Source: Sorangium cellulosum So0157-2
Lineage (GTDB): Bacteria > Myxococcota_A > Polyangia > Polyangiales > Polyangiaceae
DNA: 64,000 nt
Direction: 5' to 3'
NCBI RefSeq assembly: GCF_000418325.1
Contig: NC_021658.1
Location: 1,922,001 to 1,986,000, forward strand
Position 1 is the stretch's first letter, and the number at the start of each line of letters is the position of its first letter. The translations under genes were made by a program, and so were the position numbers. This document shows positions 37,732 to 46,271 of this stretch, piece after piece. The notes beneath the pieces were generated by a model, which worked only from the letters and a program-made list of their open reading frames with translations, was not told the DNA's origin and did not search any database.

Positions 37732-38748
37732 ATGCTATTCGCGACAGAGCGCGCGGCCGCTCGACCTCGGACGTGCACCCGGCCCAGCATCCTTCTGGGC
37801 GCTGTCCTCGCCGCCACGCTGCTCTCGGCCTGCGGCGAAGGAAGCGAAGCCTTCGATCAGACCTCGCCCGACGGCGCGTACACGCCGTTTACAGGGCGGC
37901 TGACGCAGGAGGAAATCCTCGAGCGCATCCGCGCCGCCCCGAAGACGGAGACGACGACCTTCAGCGGCGAGCCCGCGTATCGCCTGCCCGATCCGGAGCT
38001 GCTCGCGAGGTTCGTCTTCCCCGACGGCCGCGAGGCCACCTTCCACTGGTCGCCGATCACCAATGACGTGGTGTTCACGGCGATGGAGAGCGACGACGGC
38101 GCCCCGCTGTACAATCCACGGCGATCGATGCTGGAGAACTACATCGAGCTGGCGGGCGAAGACGCGCCCGTGCCGAGGGCCATCGTCGAGCTCGACGACA
38201 TGCTCGGGGAGGAGGAGCGAGAGCAGGCGCTCTCGACGAGGAACATCGTGGACCGCCTGAATGAGCCCGCGCACCTCGGCCGAGCTTCCGTCGCGCAGGA
38301 GAGCGCCCTGGCGCTCACCTCGAGCGTGACCCCGTCCTGCTCGGACGCGATGCACTTCGCGGATAACCATTGCTACTACCTGACGAATGACCTCGTCGCC
38401 CCGAACCGGCACGACCCCATTTGGTGCTGCGATGAGAACTACCCGAGCGCTTGCGGCAGGAATCCGAGCCAGGGCGACACCATGTGGGCCAAGTTGATCC
38501 GAGAGACACAGCAGGCCCGCAAGAACAGCTATAGCAGGACAGCGGCCTGCGGCGCGAGCGTCATGGTAGATCACTACTACAAGGCCTGGGGCGAATGGTT
38601 CCTCACGGACGTGGACCCTCTGGTCGTGCCGTCGAACACCGTCTCTTCGCGCTTCCGTATGGGCGGCGCCTGGTGGGATCGCAAGATTGAGCACGACGCC
38701 GGCTCGGGGGGCGGCCTCCGCGCTTACAGCGAGTTTACCAACCCTTGA
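37732..38748 (+). CDS. Lipoprotein of unknown function, 338 aa
   Basis: The signal peptide ends in a lipobox (LLSAC, Cys34). The mature part has a disordered start, a helical region with MLGEEEREQALSTRNIVDRL, and a Cys-rich C-terminal half (PSCSDAMHFADNHCYYL, WCCDENYPSACG, AACGASVMVDHYY). Six to eight cysteines suggest several disulfides. The ATG at 37732 is preceded by GAGGAG; longer in-frame starts add only implausible sequence. No family is recognised. Confidence 0.75.
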   Translation: MLFATERAAARPRTCTRPSILLGAVLAATLLSACGEGSEAFDQTSPDGAYTPFTGRLTQEEILERIRAAPKTETTTFSGEPAYRLPDPELLARFVFPDGREATFHWSPITNDVVFTAMESDDGAPLYNPRRSMLENYIELAGEDAPVPRAIVELDDMLGEEEREQALSTRNIVDRLNEPAHLGRASVAQESALALTSSVTPSCSDAMHFADNHCYYLTNDLVAPNRHDPIWCCDENYPSACGRNPSQGDTMWAKLIRETQQARKNSYSRTAACGASVMVDHYYKAWGEWFLTDVDPLVVPSNTVSSRFRMGGAWWDRKIEHDAGSGGGLRAYSEFTNP

Positions 38749-38865
38749 ACTAGGACCGCTGCGCGAGATGGGCGTCGAGCAGCGTGGGATGCGGCTCGGT
38801 CGCGGCGACGGAAGCCGCGAGCCCCGGCTGGATTTCGGGCGGGCGGGGCTGGCGCGGCCCGCGGG

Positions 38866-41046
38866 TCAGCGCTTCGGCGAGAGCGCGCTGGCGAGCTTCA
38901 GGCGGGTGTAGAGCCCGAGCGCGACGCCCGCCATCAACATCGTCGCGACCGAGAAGAGCGCCGCGATCTCCCACGCCGGCGCGCCTCGCTGGAAGCTATC
39001 CAGGATGAGGAGCACCTCGAACAGCGCGAAGATCGCGAGCAGCGCCGCCGTGAACGCGACGAGCGAGGCGTATCGAGCCGCGTGCGCCTTGAGCCCGCGC
39101 AGGCCATAGACGGCGAACGCGATCTGGTAGAGCACGATCGGCACCTCCCAGAAATGGAACGTGAGCACGCACCCGAGCGGATCCGCGTACGGCTTGCAGG
39201 TCGTCCACGGATGCCCGATCAAGAACGGGAGGTGCGCGGCGAGGAGCCCGTAAACCACAGCCACCAGGATGAGCCACGAGTACAGCGTGACCGCGCGCTC
39301 CGCCGAGGCCCAGGCCTCGGTCGCGAACGGGTCGGGCTTGGGGAGCGGCGCGGGGATGGGCCGCTTCGGCATCGCGTCCTCCAGCCCGAGGTGCTCCCGC
39401 CAGTAGGCCGTGAGGAAGATGTTCCTCGGGTCGAGCCGCGCCCGCAGGGCCATGAAAGCGTTCCAGTGCTTGAACTGCTTCGCCAGGTACTTCGCCCACA
39501 CCTTCGCCGGAGGCGGGTCGTTCGGCAGGAACTTGCCCCAGTGCAGCTTGAACCCGAACGGCTTGAGCAGCTCCCAGAACTGCGGATAAAAATCGATCGC
39601 GGGATCCCCCGCGTTGTAGCCGAACCAGAACACATCCACGCGCACCACCGGCTCGCCGTCCGACGAGGCGCTCATCCAGAACGGGCTCGCTTTCGTGCCG
39701 TACAGCTCGAAGGAGAAGGTCCCGGTCGCCTTCAGACCGCCGGCCGCGAAGAAATCGCGCAGCGTGGTCATGACGGCCTGCGTCTTCGATACGGGGATCC
39801 ATATCTCCGTGAACCACGTGGGCATCAGGATGTCGTCCATCCCGTTGTCCATCGGCAGGCCGGTCCACCAGTAGTCGCAGAACTCCTGCGGCCCTGGGGG
39901 TTGCTTCTCGCCGTCGAGGGGGACGAACTCCTTGTAGATCACCGGCACGATGGACGGCAGGGCCTCCTTCAGGAGGCGCCCCGCGAGCTCGATGCCCGGG
40001 AACTCGAGCAGGCCGTCCACCCCGGCCTCCAGGAGAGCCGCGACGACCGTGGAGAGCGCGTCCGCCACCCTCGGATCGAACCCCATCTTTTGGATGTCCT
40101 CGAGCAGCGTGGCGTCGAGCTGGCTGAAGATCGGCTCGATCTTCTGCGGCAGGAGGCGCAGATCGTCGAGGTTGCCGAGGATGCTCAGGAGCAACCCCGC
40201 CAGCACCTCGGACCCCTCCGGGTAACGCCCCATCTCCTCGTAGGGCTTCGGGACGAAGCCGGGGGATGCCGGGATCCGGCGCGCCTTCCAGACCACCATG
40301 CGGTCCAACCCTCGCTGAGGCCACCACATCAGGCGGCTATAGTCGGTCTCGCGGAGGAATTGCTCGAAGCTCGGCTTGCCGTCCGTGCCGGGGCCGAAGA
40401 GATCGATCTCGCAGTCGTGGGTCGTGGAGGTCGACTCCGATCCTTGGATGTTGTACGTGGGGACGCACTGAAAGGTGAACGATGAGACCACCCCGAGGAG
40501 GCCCATCGAGACGCCGGCCGCGTGAAAGAGGTCAGGGTCCTGGTCGCGCGAGACCTCATGGATGCGACCCGTGCCGTCGATCAAGCGAAGCTTCAGGATG
40601 TTCTCGTCGATCCCGAACTTGAGCGACCCGCCCGAGGATCCCGTGGCGAGGAACCCGGAGACCGTCTGATGGGAGATGCCGCCGAGGTCCGAGAGCGCCC
40701 ACCCCTTCTGCTGCAGCTGATAGAGGAGGCCGTTCTTGACGGTGGACGTGCCCGTCGGATCGTACGGGTTGATCGACAGGTTGCACCCCGCCTCGACCTC
40801 GACGATCCCCTGGACCTCATCGACCCAGCGAACGGCGCGGTATCGGTCGAGCATGACGTTGATCTCGAGCCTGACCTTGCCCGGATCTCGATCGGTGAAA
40901 ATGGCGCGATGGGGGAAGGTATGGGTCGAGCCGCGGACGCGTACCTGGCGGTTCGTGTCGTGCGCCCATTTCACGAGCGCGGCGAGCTCGGCCTCGGTCG
41001 AAGGATGATAATAACCGTCGGAGCCCATGGAAATCGGCGGTGACAT
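38866..41046 (-). CDS. FAD-linked sugar-lactone-type oxidase with C-terminal membrane helices
   Basis: 726 aa. Residues about 10-190 are an FAD_binding_4 domain of the aldonolactone/alditol oxidase type: RVRGSTHTFPHRAIF, GIVEVEAGCNLS, ISHQTVSGFLATGSSGGSL. A substrate domain follows, with a late HWGKFLP and a DPRNIFLTAYWREHLG end typical of D-arabinono-lactone oxidase relatives. Unusually, residues about 600-720 add four membrane helices (WLILVAVVYGLLAAHLPFLI, VLYQIAFAVYGL, LVAFTAALLAIFALFEVLLIL, FSVATMLMAGVALGLY). The oxidase is therefore probably membrane-tethered. Substrate unknown. Confidence 0.8.
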   Translation of the reverse strand: MSPPISMGSDGYYHPSTEAELAALVKWAHDTNRQVRVRGSTHTFPHRAIFTDRDPGKVRLEINVMLDRYRAVRWVDEVQGIVEVEAGCNLSINPYDPTGTSTVKNGLLYQLQQKGWALSDLGGISHQTVSGFLATGSSGGSLKFGIDENILKLRLIDGTGRIHEVSRDQDPDLFHAAGVSMGLLGVVSSFTFQCVPTYNIQGSESTSTTHDCEIDLFGPGTDGKPSFEQFLRETDYSRLMWWPQRGLDRMVVWKARRIPASPGFVPKPYEEMGRYPEGSEVLAGLLLSILGNLDDLRLLPQKIEPIFSQLDATLLEDIQKMGFDPRVADALSTVVAALLEAGVDGLLEFPGIELAGRLLKEALPSIVPVIYKEFVPLDGEKQPPGPQEFCDYWWTGLPMDNGMDDILMPTWFTEIWIPVSKTQAVMTTLRDFFAAGGLKATGTFSFELYGTKASPFWMSASSDGEPVVRVDVFWFGYNAGDPAIDFYPQFWELLKPFGFKLHWGKFLPNDPPPAKVWAKYLAKQFKHWNAFMALRARLDPRNIFLTAYWREHLGLEDAMPKRPIPAPLPKPDPFATEAWASAERAVTLYSWLILVAVVYGLLAAHLPFLIGHPWTTCKPYADPLGCVLTFHFWEVPIVLYQIAFAVYGLRGLKAHAARYASLVAFTAALLAIFALFEVLLILDSFQRGAPAWEIAALFSVATMLMAGVALGLYTRLKLASALSPKR

Positions 41047-41112
41047 CTGACCTCCTCGTCTTGGTGGTGGCCGGATTGGAACATGAAGGCGGGGAGGCGG
41101 AAAGAAAAGCCG

Positions 41113-41401
41113 ACCTGTATTTTCGGAACAGCTCGAAGAACTCCCCGTAGCGCGCGGCTTGCTTGGCCTTCAGCTCGTCGGTGAAGGTCGCGGCCGTGTA
41201 GAACGTGCTCGAGTTGTACATCACGCCGGGGATGTACAGCGAGACATCGAGCTCCGTGACCTGCACCTCCAGGCCGAGCGACGAATACAGCTTGATGGCC
41301 TCTTCCATGTTGGCCACGTGCTGGTAATAGCCCTGGTTCGTGGTCACCGTCGCGGGCTCGATGTTGAGGTGGGCTTGCAGCCCGACGTCGTGGACCGGCA
41401 C
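41113..41401 (-). pseudogene. GH10 endo-xylanase fragment
   Basis: The minus strand reads GVPVHDVGLQAHLNIE, MEEAIKLYSSLGLEVQVTEL (with the catalytic nucleophile Glu), DVSLYIPG, and FTDELKAKQAARYGEFFELF. This is the segment of a family 10 xylanase around the second catalytic Glu. The N-terminal half, including the acid/base Glu, and the terminal WG strand are missing. The end runs directly toward the FAD oxidase start, so the truncation may have accompanied a rearrangement. Confidence 0.7.
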
Positions 41402-41686
41402 GCCACGACGGCGAGCCCGACGGCGCGCTGCTGTTCGCCCCCACGCCCGGGCCGGCGAGGCGCCGCGCCGAGGAGATCACGTCGCCCGACCCTCCGCAAG
41501 GAGGCACCCCGGGAGCTGCGCCACAGTGGGCCAACTCTGCCTCATCGATCGCGGCCGTCGCCCCGCTGCGCCGCTGGCCCGCAGAGCGGCGCCATCCACA
41601 GGTGCCCTGGGTCGGCGGCGCGTCGGCGCCACGGGCCGCGGCGCTCGTCGCGCCGCCCTGGCACAACACCTGCTCGTCCGGGTCGC

Positions 41687-42991
41687 ATGCGCAAGCTCCA
41701 GGTCCTCTCAGCCCTGCTCCCACTGTCCCTGATCTCCACCGGCTGCCCCTCCGACATAACCGAACCGAATCCACTGTCGGAGTGCAGCGGGCAAGGCGCC
41801 GCGCCGTGCGTCGCCGCCTCCGACAAAGAGCGGATCCACAACCCGCAGGTGTCGGACGTCGAGCGCGACGACCTCGCCGACGGCAACACGAGGTTCGCGC
41901 TCGACCTCTACCACGAGCTCGGCGCCGAGCCAGGCAACCTCTTCTACTCGCCCTACAGCATCTCGAGCGCGCTGGCGATGACGTACGCGGGGGCGCGCAC
42001 CGAGACGGAAGAGCAGATGGCGAGCACGCTGCACTTCACGACACTGTCCCAGGAACGGCTGCACCCGACGTTCAACGTCCTCAATATGGTGCTCGAGAGC
42101 CGCGGCGAAGGGGCGAGCGGGGCGGGCGGCGGGAAGTTCCAGCTCAACATCGCCAATGCGCTCTGGGGTCAGATCGGCCATCCGTTCCTGCCTTCGTTCC
42201 TCGACGTGCTCGCGGAGCACTACGGGGCGGGGATGACCCTCCTCGATTTCGCCGGGGCGCCCCAGGACTCGCGGCAGATCATCAATGACTGGGTGGCCGA
42301 GCGCACCGAGGACCGGATCAAGGACCTCCTTCAGCAGAACGACGTCCAGAGCACGACGCGGCTCGTGTTGACGAACGCGATCTATTTCAACGCGGCGTGG
42401 AAGTTCCCCTTCGACGAGGACGCGACGGCCCCGGGCGACTTCACGCTGGCGGACGGCTCGAAGGCGTCCGTGCCGATGATGACCAACAGGGCGCCGATGC
42501 GGTATCACGAGGACGACGGGTACCAGGCGGTCGAGGTGCCGTACGAGGAAGACCGCCTGTCGATGGTGCTCGTGCTGCCCTCGGATCTCGGGGAGTTCGA
42601 GGCGGGCTTCGACTTCTCGGCGCTCAGCACCCTCCTCGTCTTTCAGGAGACGCGGGACGTGACCATCACGCTGCCGAAATTCAGGGTGGAGTCGCGGTTC
42701 GATCTCATCCCGCCCCTTAAGGAGCTGGGGATGACCGCCCCGTTCTCGAACGCGGATTTCTCGGGGATCGACGGATCGCAAAACCTGTCCATCAGCGCCG
42801 TGGTCCACAAGGCGTTCGTCGACGTGAACGAGGCCGGCACCGAGGCCGCGGCGGCGACGGCGGTGGCGATCGACGAGCGCGCTTCCCCGGCCGCGGCCAT
42901 CCGCTTCGATCGGCCGTTCGTCTTCTTCATCCGGGACAACGACGCGCGCACGATCCTGTTCGTGGGCCGCGTGGCCGACCCGTCCAGGTGA
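41687..42991 (+). CDS. Serpin-family lipoprotein (protease inhibitor)
   Basis: 434 aa. The signal ends in a lipobox (ISTGC, Cys20), so the serpin is probably tethered to the outer membrane or cell surface. The serpin fold is complete: NLFYSPYSISSALAMTYAGA, LVLTNAIYFNAAWKFPFDED, VVHKAFVDVNEAGTEAA, and the C-terminal RFDRPFVFFIRDN. The reactive loop has an inhibitory hinge (GTEAAAATAV). Counting from the Gly at P15 puts Arg at P1 (ERA), predicting inhibition of trypsin-like proteases by suicide cleavage. Isolated gene. Confidence 0.9.
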   Translation: MRKLQVLSALLPLSLISTGCPSDITEPNPLSECSGQGAAPCVAASDKERIHNPQVSDVERDDLADGNTRFALDLYHELGAEPGNLFYSPYSISSALAMTYAGARTETEEQMASTLHFTTLSQERLHPTFNVLNMVLESRGEGASGAGGGKFQLNIANALWGQIGHPFLPSFLDVLAEHYGAGMTLLDFAGAPQDSRQIINDWVAERTEDRIKDLLQQNDVQSTTRLVLTNAIYFNAAWKFPFDEDATAPGDFTLADGSKASVPMMTNRAPMRYHEDDGYQAVEVPYEEDRLSMVLVLPSDLGEFEAGFDFSALSTLLVFQETRDVTITLPKFRVESRFDLIPPLKELGMTAPFSNADFSGIDGSQNLSISAVVHKAFVDVNEAGTEAAAATAVAIDERASPAAAIRFDRPFVFFIRDNDARTILFVGRVADPSR

Positions 42992-42999
42992 GCGCGCTG

Positions 43000-43019
43000 G
43001 GCCCGCCGGGGAGCGGGCC
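43000..43019. terminator. Bidirectional terminator-like hairpin
   Basis: GGCCCGC and GCGGGCC arms (43000-43006, 43013-43019) with a 6-base loop lie between the convergent serpin and SDR stops. No T-run. Confidence 0.4.
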
Positions 43020-43024
43020 GCTCA

Positions 43025-43876
43025 TCATCCGCTGGCGGTGAACTCCCGCTCGTAGATCGAGCGCACCTTCTCCAGCACCCTCGGACCATGCTCCCGGAAC
43101 GGGAGATCCATCGCGCGATCCTTCCTCAGGTAGACGCCCGAGAGCTCGCGGTGCGCGCCGAACGCGCCCTCGTACAGCCGCGAGGCGCCCCGGGTCGGGG
43201 GCGGGAAGAAGAGCCTCATCAGCGTCTGCACGAAGAACGGCAGCCCCGACCGCTTCCCCTTCCTCAGCGTGTTGTTGCCCCCTGGATCCACGCTCCGGAT
43301 CTTGATCCCGTCCTTCTCGAGCAGCGGCGCCACCTCACGCGTCCAGAGGGAGAGCGCGAGCTTGGACGTCGCGTACGGGCCGAAGAGCTGCCTGAACGAC
43401 GCCGGGCGCTCCAGGGCGTCGGGGTCGAAGCGCCTCGTCATGTCGAACGCGTTCGAGGAGGTGTTCACGACCGTCTTCAAGGACCCCCGCCGCAGCAGCT
43501 CCCTGAGCTCCATCGCGATGACGTACGGCGCCACCGTCTGGAGCTCGAAGTGCAGCTCGCGGCCTTGCCTGGAGAAGGTCAGCTCCGGGACGCTGCCGCC
43601 GGCGTTGTTGAACAGCACATCGATCCTGTCTTCGCTCGCCTTGATCGCGCCGAGCGCGCGCCTGAGGCCCTCGAAGTCGGACAGATCTGCCGTGTGGACA
43701 CGGAGCCTCCGGCGCTCGAGGCTCTCCCGGAGCAGCGGATCATCCTCGGGGAACCCCGAGCGGTTCAGCGCGACGACCTGAAAGCCCTCCGACAGCAGGC
43801 GGCGCGTGAGCTCGAGGCCGATACCGTGGTTTGCGCCCGTGATGAGCGCGATCTTGTCGTGTCCCGTGGTGTTCAT
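43025..43876 (-). CDS. Short-chain dehydrogenase/reductase
   Basis: 283 aa classical SDR: IALITGANHGIGLELTRRLL (cofactor loop), DVLFNNAGGSVPE, a VVNTSSNAFD strand, and the catalytic YATSK. The C-terminal part resembles the retinol-dehydrogenase/WW-oxidoreductase-like SDR group. It is transcribed from a promoter whose 17-base spacer is a perfect palindrome (44193-44207) and is divergent from a TetR gene. It is therefore probably repressed by that regulator and induced by its unknown ligand. Confidence 0.9.
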   Translation of the reverse strand: MNTTGHDKIALITGANHGIGLELTRRLLSEGFQVVALNRSGFPEDDPLLRESLERRRLRVHTADLSDFEGLRRALGAIKASEDRIDVLFNNAGGSVPELTFSRQGRELHFELQTVAPYVIAMELRELLRRGSLKTVVNTSSNAFDMTRRFDPDALERPASFRQLFGPYATSKLALSLWTREVAPLLEKDGIKIRSVDPGGNNTLRKGKRSGLPFFVQTLMRLFFPPPTRGASRLYEGAFGAHRELSGVYLRKDRAMDLPFREHGPRVLEKVRSIYEREFTASG

Positions 43877-44186
43877 CGTTGCTCCTGTGAGGGCTGCCTC
43901 CCGCGCGCTCTCCGGCGGACAATGACCGTGGACGCGCCGATCGCCCGAGCGGATCGGCCCGCGTACGGAAAGGCCGTCGGCCGCTGCAAAGCGGCCGACG
44001 GCGACGCGCCCCGCGCGCGACGGCCCATGCGCGCGACGGTCGCGCGGAGGCCGCGGCGCCGCTCGAAGCGGCGGCGATGGATGGGCTCCGTACCCGTGAA
44101 TACCCGTGAAGGCGCGCTCCCTCGCCCAAAATCGCGCGAGATCGCCCGAGATCGCTCGACGTCGGCGGGGAGCCGCGACAGGGGAA

Positions 44187-44215
44187 AGAATGTGCTACTG
44201 AGTAGCATTTGTCAA
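44187..44215 (-). promoter_or_regulatory. SDR promoter with embedded TetR operator
   Basis: On the minus strand a consensus -35 (TTGACA, 44210-44215) is followed by exactly 17 bases and CATTCT (44187-44192) as -10. The spacer contains the perfect palindrome TGCTACT-C-AGTAGCA (44193-44207). Placement between the boxes predicts repression by steric block. The transcript heads to the SDR gene. Confidence 0.7.
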
Positions 44216-44254
44216 GGAGAGGCACCGGGATCCCGCGTGTGGTAGCCTGTCGGC

Positions 44255-44866
44255 ATGGCGGAGGGGCAGACCCCAGGGCTTCGAGAGCGCAAGAAGGAGC
44301 GGACGCGCGCGCAGATCATCGAGACCGCGATCGACCTCTTCCTGAAACATGGCTACGAGCAGACGACGCTCGACGAGGTGCTCGGAGCGGTCGAGATCTC
44401 GCGGAGGACGTTCTTCCGCTACTTCGAGTCGAAGGAAGACCTGCTCATCGCCTGGATGGACCAGCTCATCGAGGTGGCGTGCGCGTCGATCCGCGCGCGC
44501 CCCCGGAGCGAGCCGCCGGTCGTCGCGACCCGCAACGCGATCCGGGACACCGTCGGCCGGCTCTACGCGGGGAACCTACCGCGCTTCGTCGCGGTCCAGC
44601 AGTTCGTCGCGAAGACGCCGGCGATCCGCGCGAGGCAGAGCGAGCGGCTCGGCCACTGCGCGGAGGCCATCAGCGAGCCGCTGGCCGCGCGCATGGGCCT
44701 GGATCCGCGCCGCGACCTCGCGCCGCGGGTGCTGGCGAGCTGCGCGGTCGCGATCATGCAGTGTGCGATCGACGCGTGGCTCGCGCGCGGCGCGACGGAG
44801 GATCTCCTCGAGCTCGTGGACGAGGGCTTCCGGGCGCTCGCGCGCGAGCACGAGCGCGCCCGGTAG
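44255..44866 (+). CDS. TetR-family transcriptional regulator
   Basis: 203 aa. The N-terminal HTH reads RTRAQIIETAIDLFLKHGYE, QTTLDEVLGAVEISRRTFFR, YFESKEDLLIAW. The ligand domain is variable. It is divergent from the SDR gene; the palindrome in the SDR promoter is the expected operator. The start is the first ATG after the intergenic region. Confidence 0.9.
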   Translation: MAEGQTPGLRERKKERTRAQIIETAIDLFLKHGYEQTTLDEVLGAVEISRRTFFRYFESKEDLLIAWMDQLIEVACASIRARPRSEPPVVATRNAIRDTVGRLYAGNLPRFVAVQQFVAKTPAIRARQSERLGHCAEAISEPLAARMGLDPRRDLAPRVLASCAVAIMQCAIDAWLARGATEDLLELVDEGFRALAREHERAR

Positions 44867-45019
44867 GGCCGGCGCGGCGGCGGCGTCCGGGGCCGACACG
44901 CGGGGATCGGCGACTGGGTACAGAGGCAGCGCGTGCAGCCGGACCACCGGCAGACCGCTGCGCGCAGATCGGCGCCAGCGCCTCTCGCGCTCGAGTCCGC
45001 CGCTCCCCGCGGCGCCGGC

Positions 45020-46057
45020 TCACGAGCGCCCGAAGCGCCGCCGGTACTCCTCCGGCGTGACCTGGAGCGTGCGCTGGAATGCGCGCCGCATCCGCTCGTC
45101 CGTGCCGAAGCCGCAGTCGCGCGCGAGCTGCTTGATCGACGCTCGCCCCCCCTCCAGACACGAGCGCGCCTGCTCCAGCCGCGCCGCCTCGACGAACTTC
45201 GCGGGCGTCGTCTGCAGCGCCCTCGTGAAGGTCCGCGCGAAATTGCGGGGGCTCATCCCCGCTCTCTCGGCCAGCACCTCGACGCGCAGGTCGGCGTCGA
45301 GGTGCCGCAGGGCCCACGCGACCACGCGCCCGAGCGGCCCCGCGGCGGCCTCCTGCGCGCGGAGCGGGCGGCTGAACTGCGACTGTCCGCCAGGGCGCTT
45401 GAGGAACACCACCATGCCGCGCGCCACCTCGAGCGCCACGTCGTACCCGAGATCCTCCTCCACCAGCGAGAGCGCGAGATCGATGCTCGCGGTCGTGCCC
45501 GCAGAGGTGTAGAGCTTCCCGGACCGCACGAAGATCGCGTCGGGATCGACCTCGATGGCGGGAAACTGGCGCGCGAGCGCGGCCGCCTCGCGCCAGTGCG
45601 TGGCGGCGCGGTGCCCCGCGAGCAGCCCCGCGGCGGCGAGGATGAAGGTGCCCGTGCAGACGGCGCCCATGCGCCGCACCTCGGGCGTCGTCGCGCGCAA
45701 CCAGCCGAGCAGCCGGGCGTCTCGCATCGCCTCGCGAGGATCGCCGCCCGCGACGAGCACCGTATCGGCGCCGGGGGCCACGTCCTCGAGCGCCGTGTGG
45801 GCGACGATCTGCGCCCCGGAGAGCGTCCGGATCACGCCGCCCGACACCGAGGCGATCTCGACGGCGTACGCCGGGGGAGCCCCAGGACACCTCGGGACGG
45901 CGCACTCCGAGGCCAAGGCGAAGACATCGACGGGCCCCATCACGTCGATGGCGCCCGCGCCGTCGTAGACCACGACCACGATCCTGCGCGTCGGCGCGTG
46001 CTGGCTCGCGCTCGGCGAGCTTCGCGGAGCGCGCTTCGAGGGACGGGGCCGACTCAC
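45020..46057 (-). CDS. GlxA-type AraC regulator with DJ-1/PfpI domain
   Basis: About 345 aa. An N-terminal DJ-1/PfpI-like domain shows RRIVVVVYDGAGAIDVMGPV, DTVLVAGGDP and MGAVCTGTFILAAAGLL. A C-terminal AraC HTH pair shows LRVEVLAERAGMSPRNFART, FTRALQTTPAKFVEAARLEQ and IKQLARDCGFGTDERMRRAF. GTG at 46057 is my choice of start; an ATG at 46108 would run through a conserved inverted repeat that looks like regulatory DNA. It is divergent from a DJ-1-type enzyme gene at 46272, which it probably controls. Confidence 0.85.
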   Translation of the reverse strand: MSRPRPSKRAPRSSPSASQHAPTRRIVVVVYDGAGAIDVMGPVDVFALASECAVPRCPGAPPAYAVEIASVSGGVIRTLSGAQIVAHTALEDVAPGADTVLVAGGDPREAMRDARLLGWLRATTPEVRRMGAVCTGTFILAAAGLLAGHRAATHWREAAALARQFPAIEVDPDAIFVRSGKLYTSAGTTASIDLALSLVEEDLGYDVALEVARGMVVFLKRPGGQSQFSRPLRAQEAAAGPLGRVVAWALRHLDADLRVEVLAERAGMSPRNFARTFTRALQTTPAKFVEAARLEQARSCLEGGRASIKQLARDCGFGTDERMRRAFQRTLQVTPEEYRRRFGRS

Positions 46058-46092
46058 GCGACGACGGTACCCGCCGCGCACCTGACCGCAAC

Positions 46093-46117
46093 GACAAAGG
46101 ACCCGCATTTCCTGCCA
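46093..46117 (-). promoter_or_regulatory. Candidate operator, inverted copy 1
   Basis: The reverse complement (TGGCAGGAAATGCGGGTCCT then TTGTC) matches the plus-strand site at 46169-46193 in 21 of 25 positions. It faces the GlxA-type regulator gene. Likely the binding site of that AraC protein. Confidence 0.55.
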
Positions 46118-46168
46118 GGTCTCCCGAGGTCGGAGCCGAGGGCGCCGCCGCGCCGCGGGCCCGACGCG

Positions 46169-46193
46169 TGGCAGGAAACGCAGGTGCTCTGTC
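46169..46193 (+). promoter_or_regulatory. Candidate operator, copy 2
   Basis: TGGCAGGAAACGCAGGTGCT then CTGTC, facing the DJ-1-type gene at 46272. Inverted partner of 46093-46117, with a spacing of 51 bases between sites. Confidence 0.55.
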
Positions 46194-46271
46194 CCTTCGG
46201 CTCCCCGCGCGGGGCGCATGCTCACGCGCGCCTCCTTCGCGTCCTCGCGCGAAGCCAGAAAGGATTCCTCG

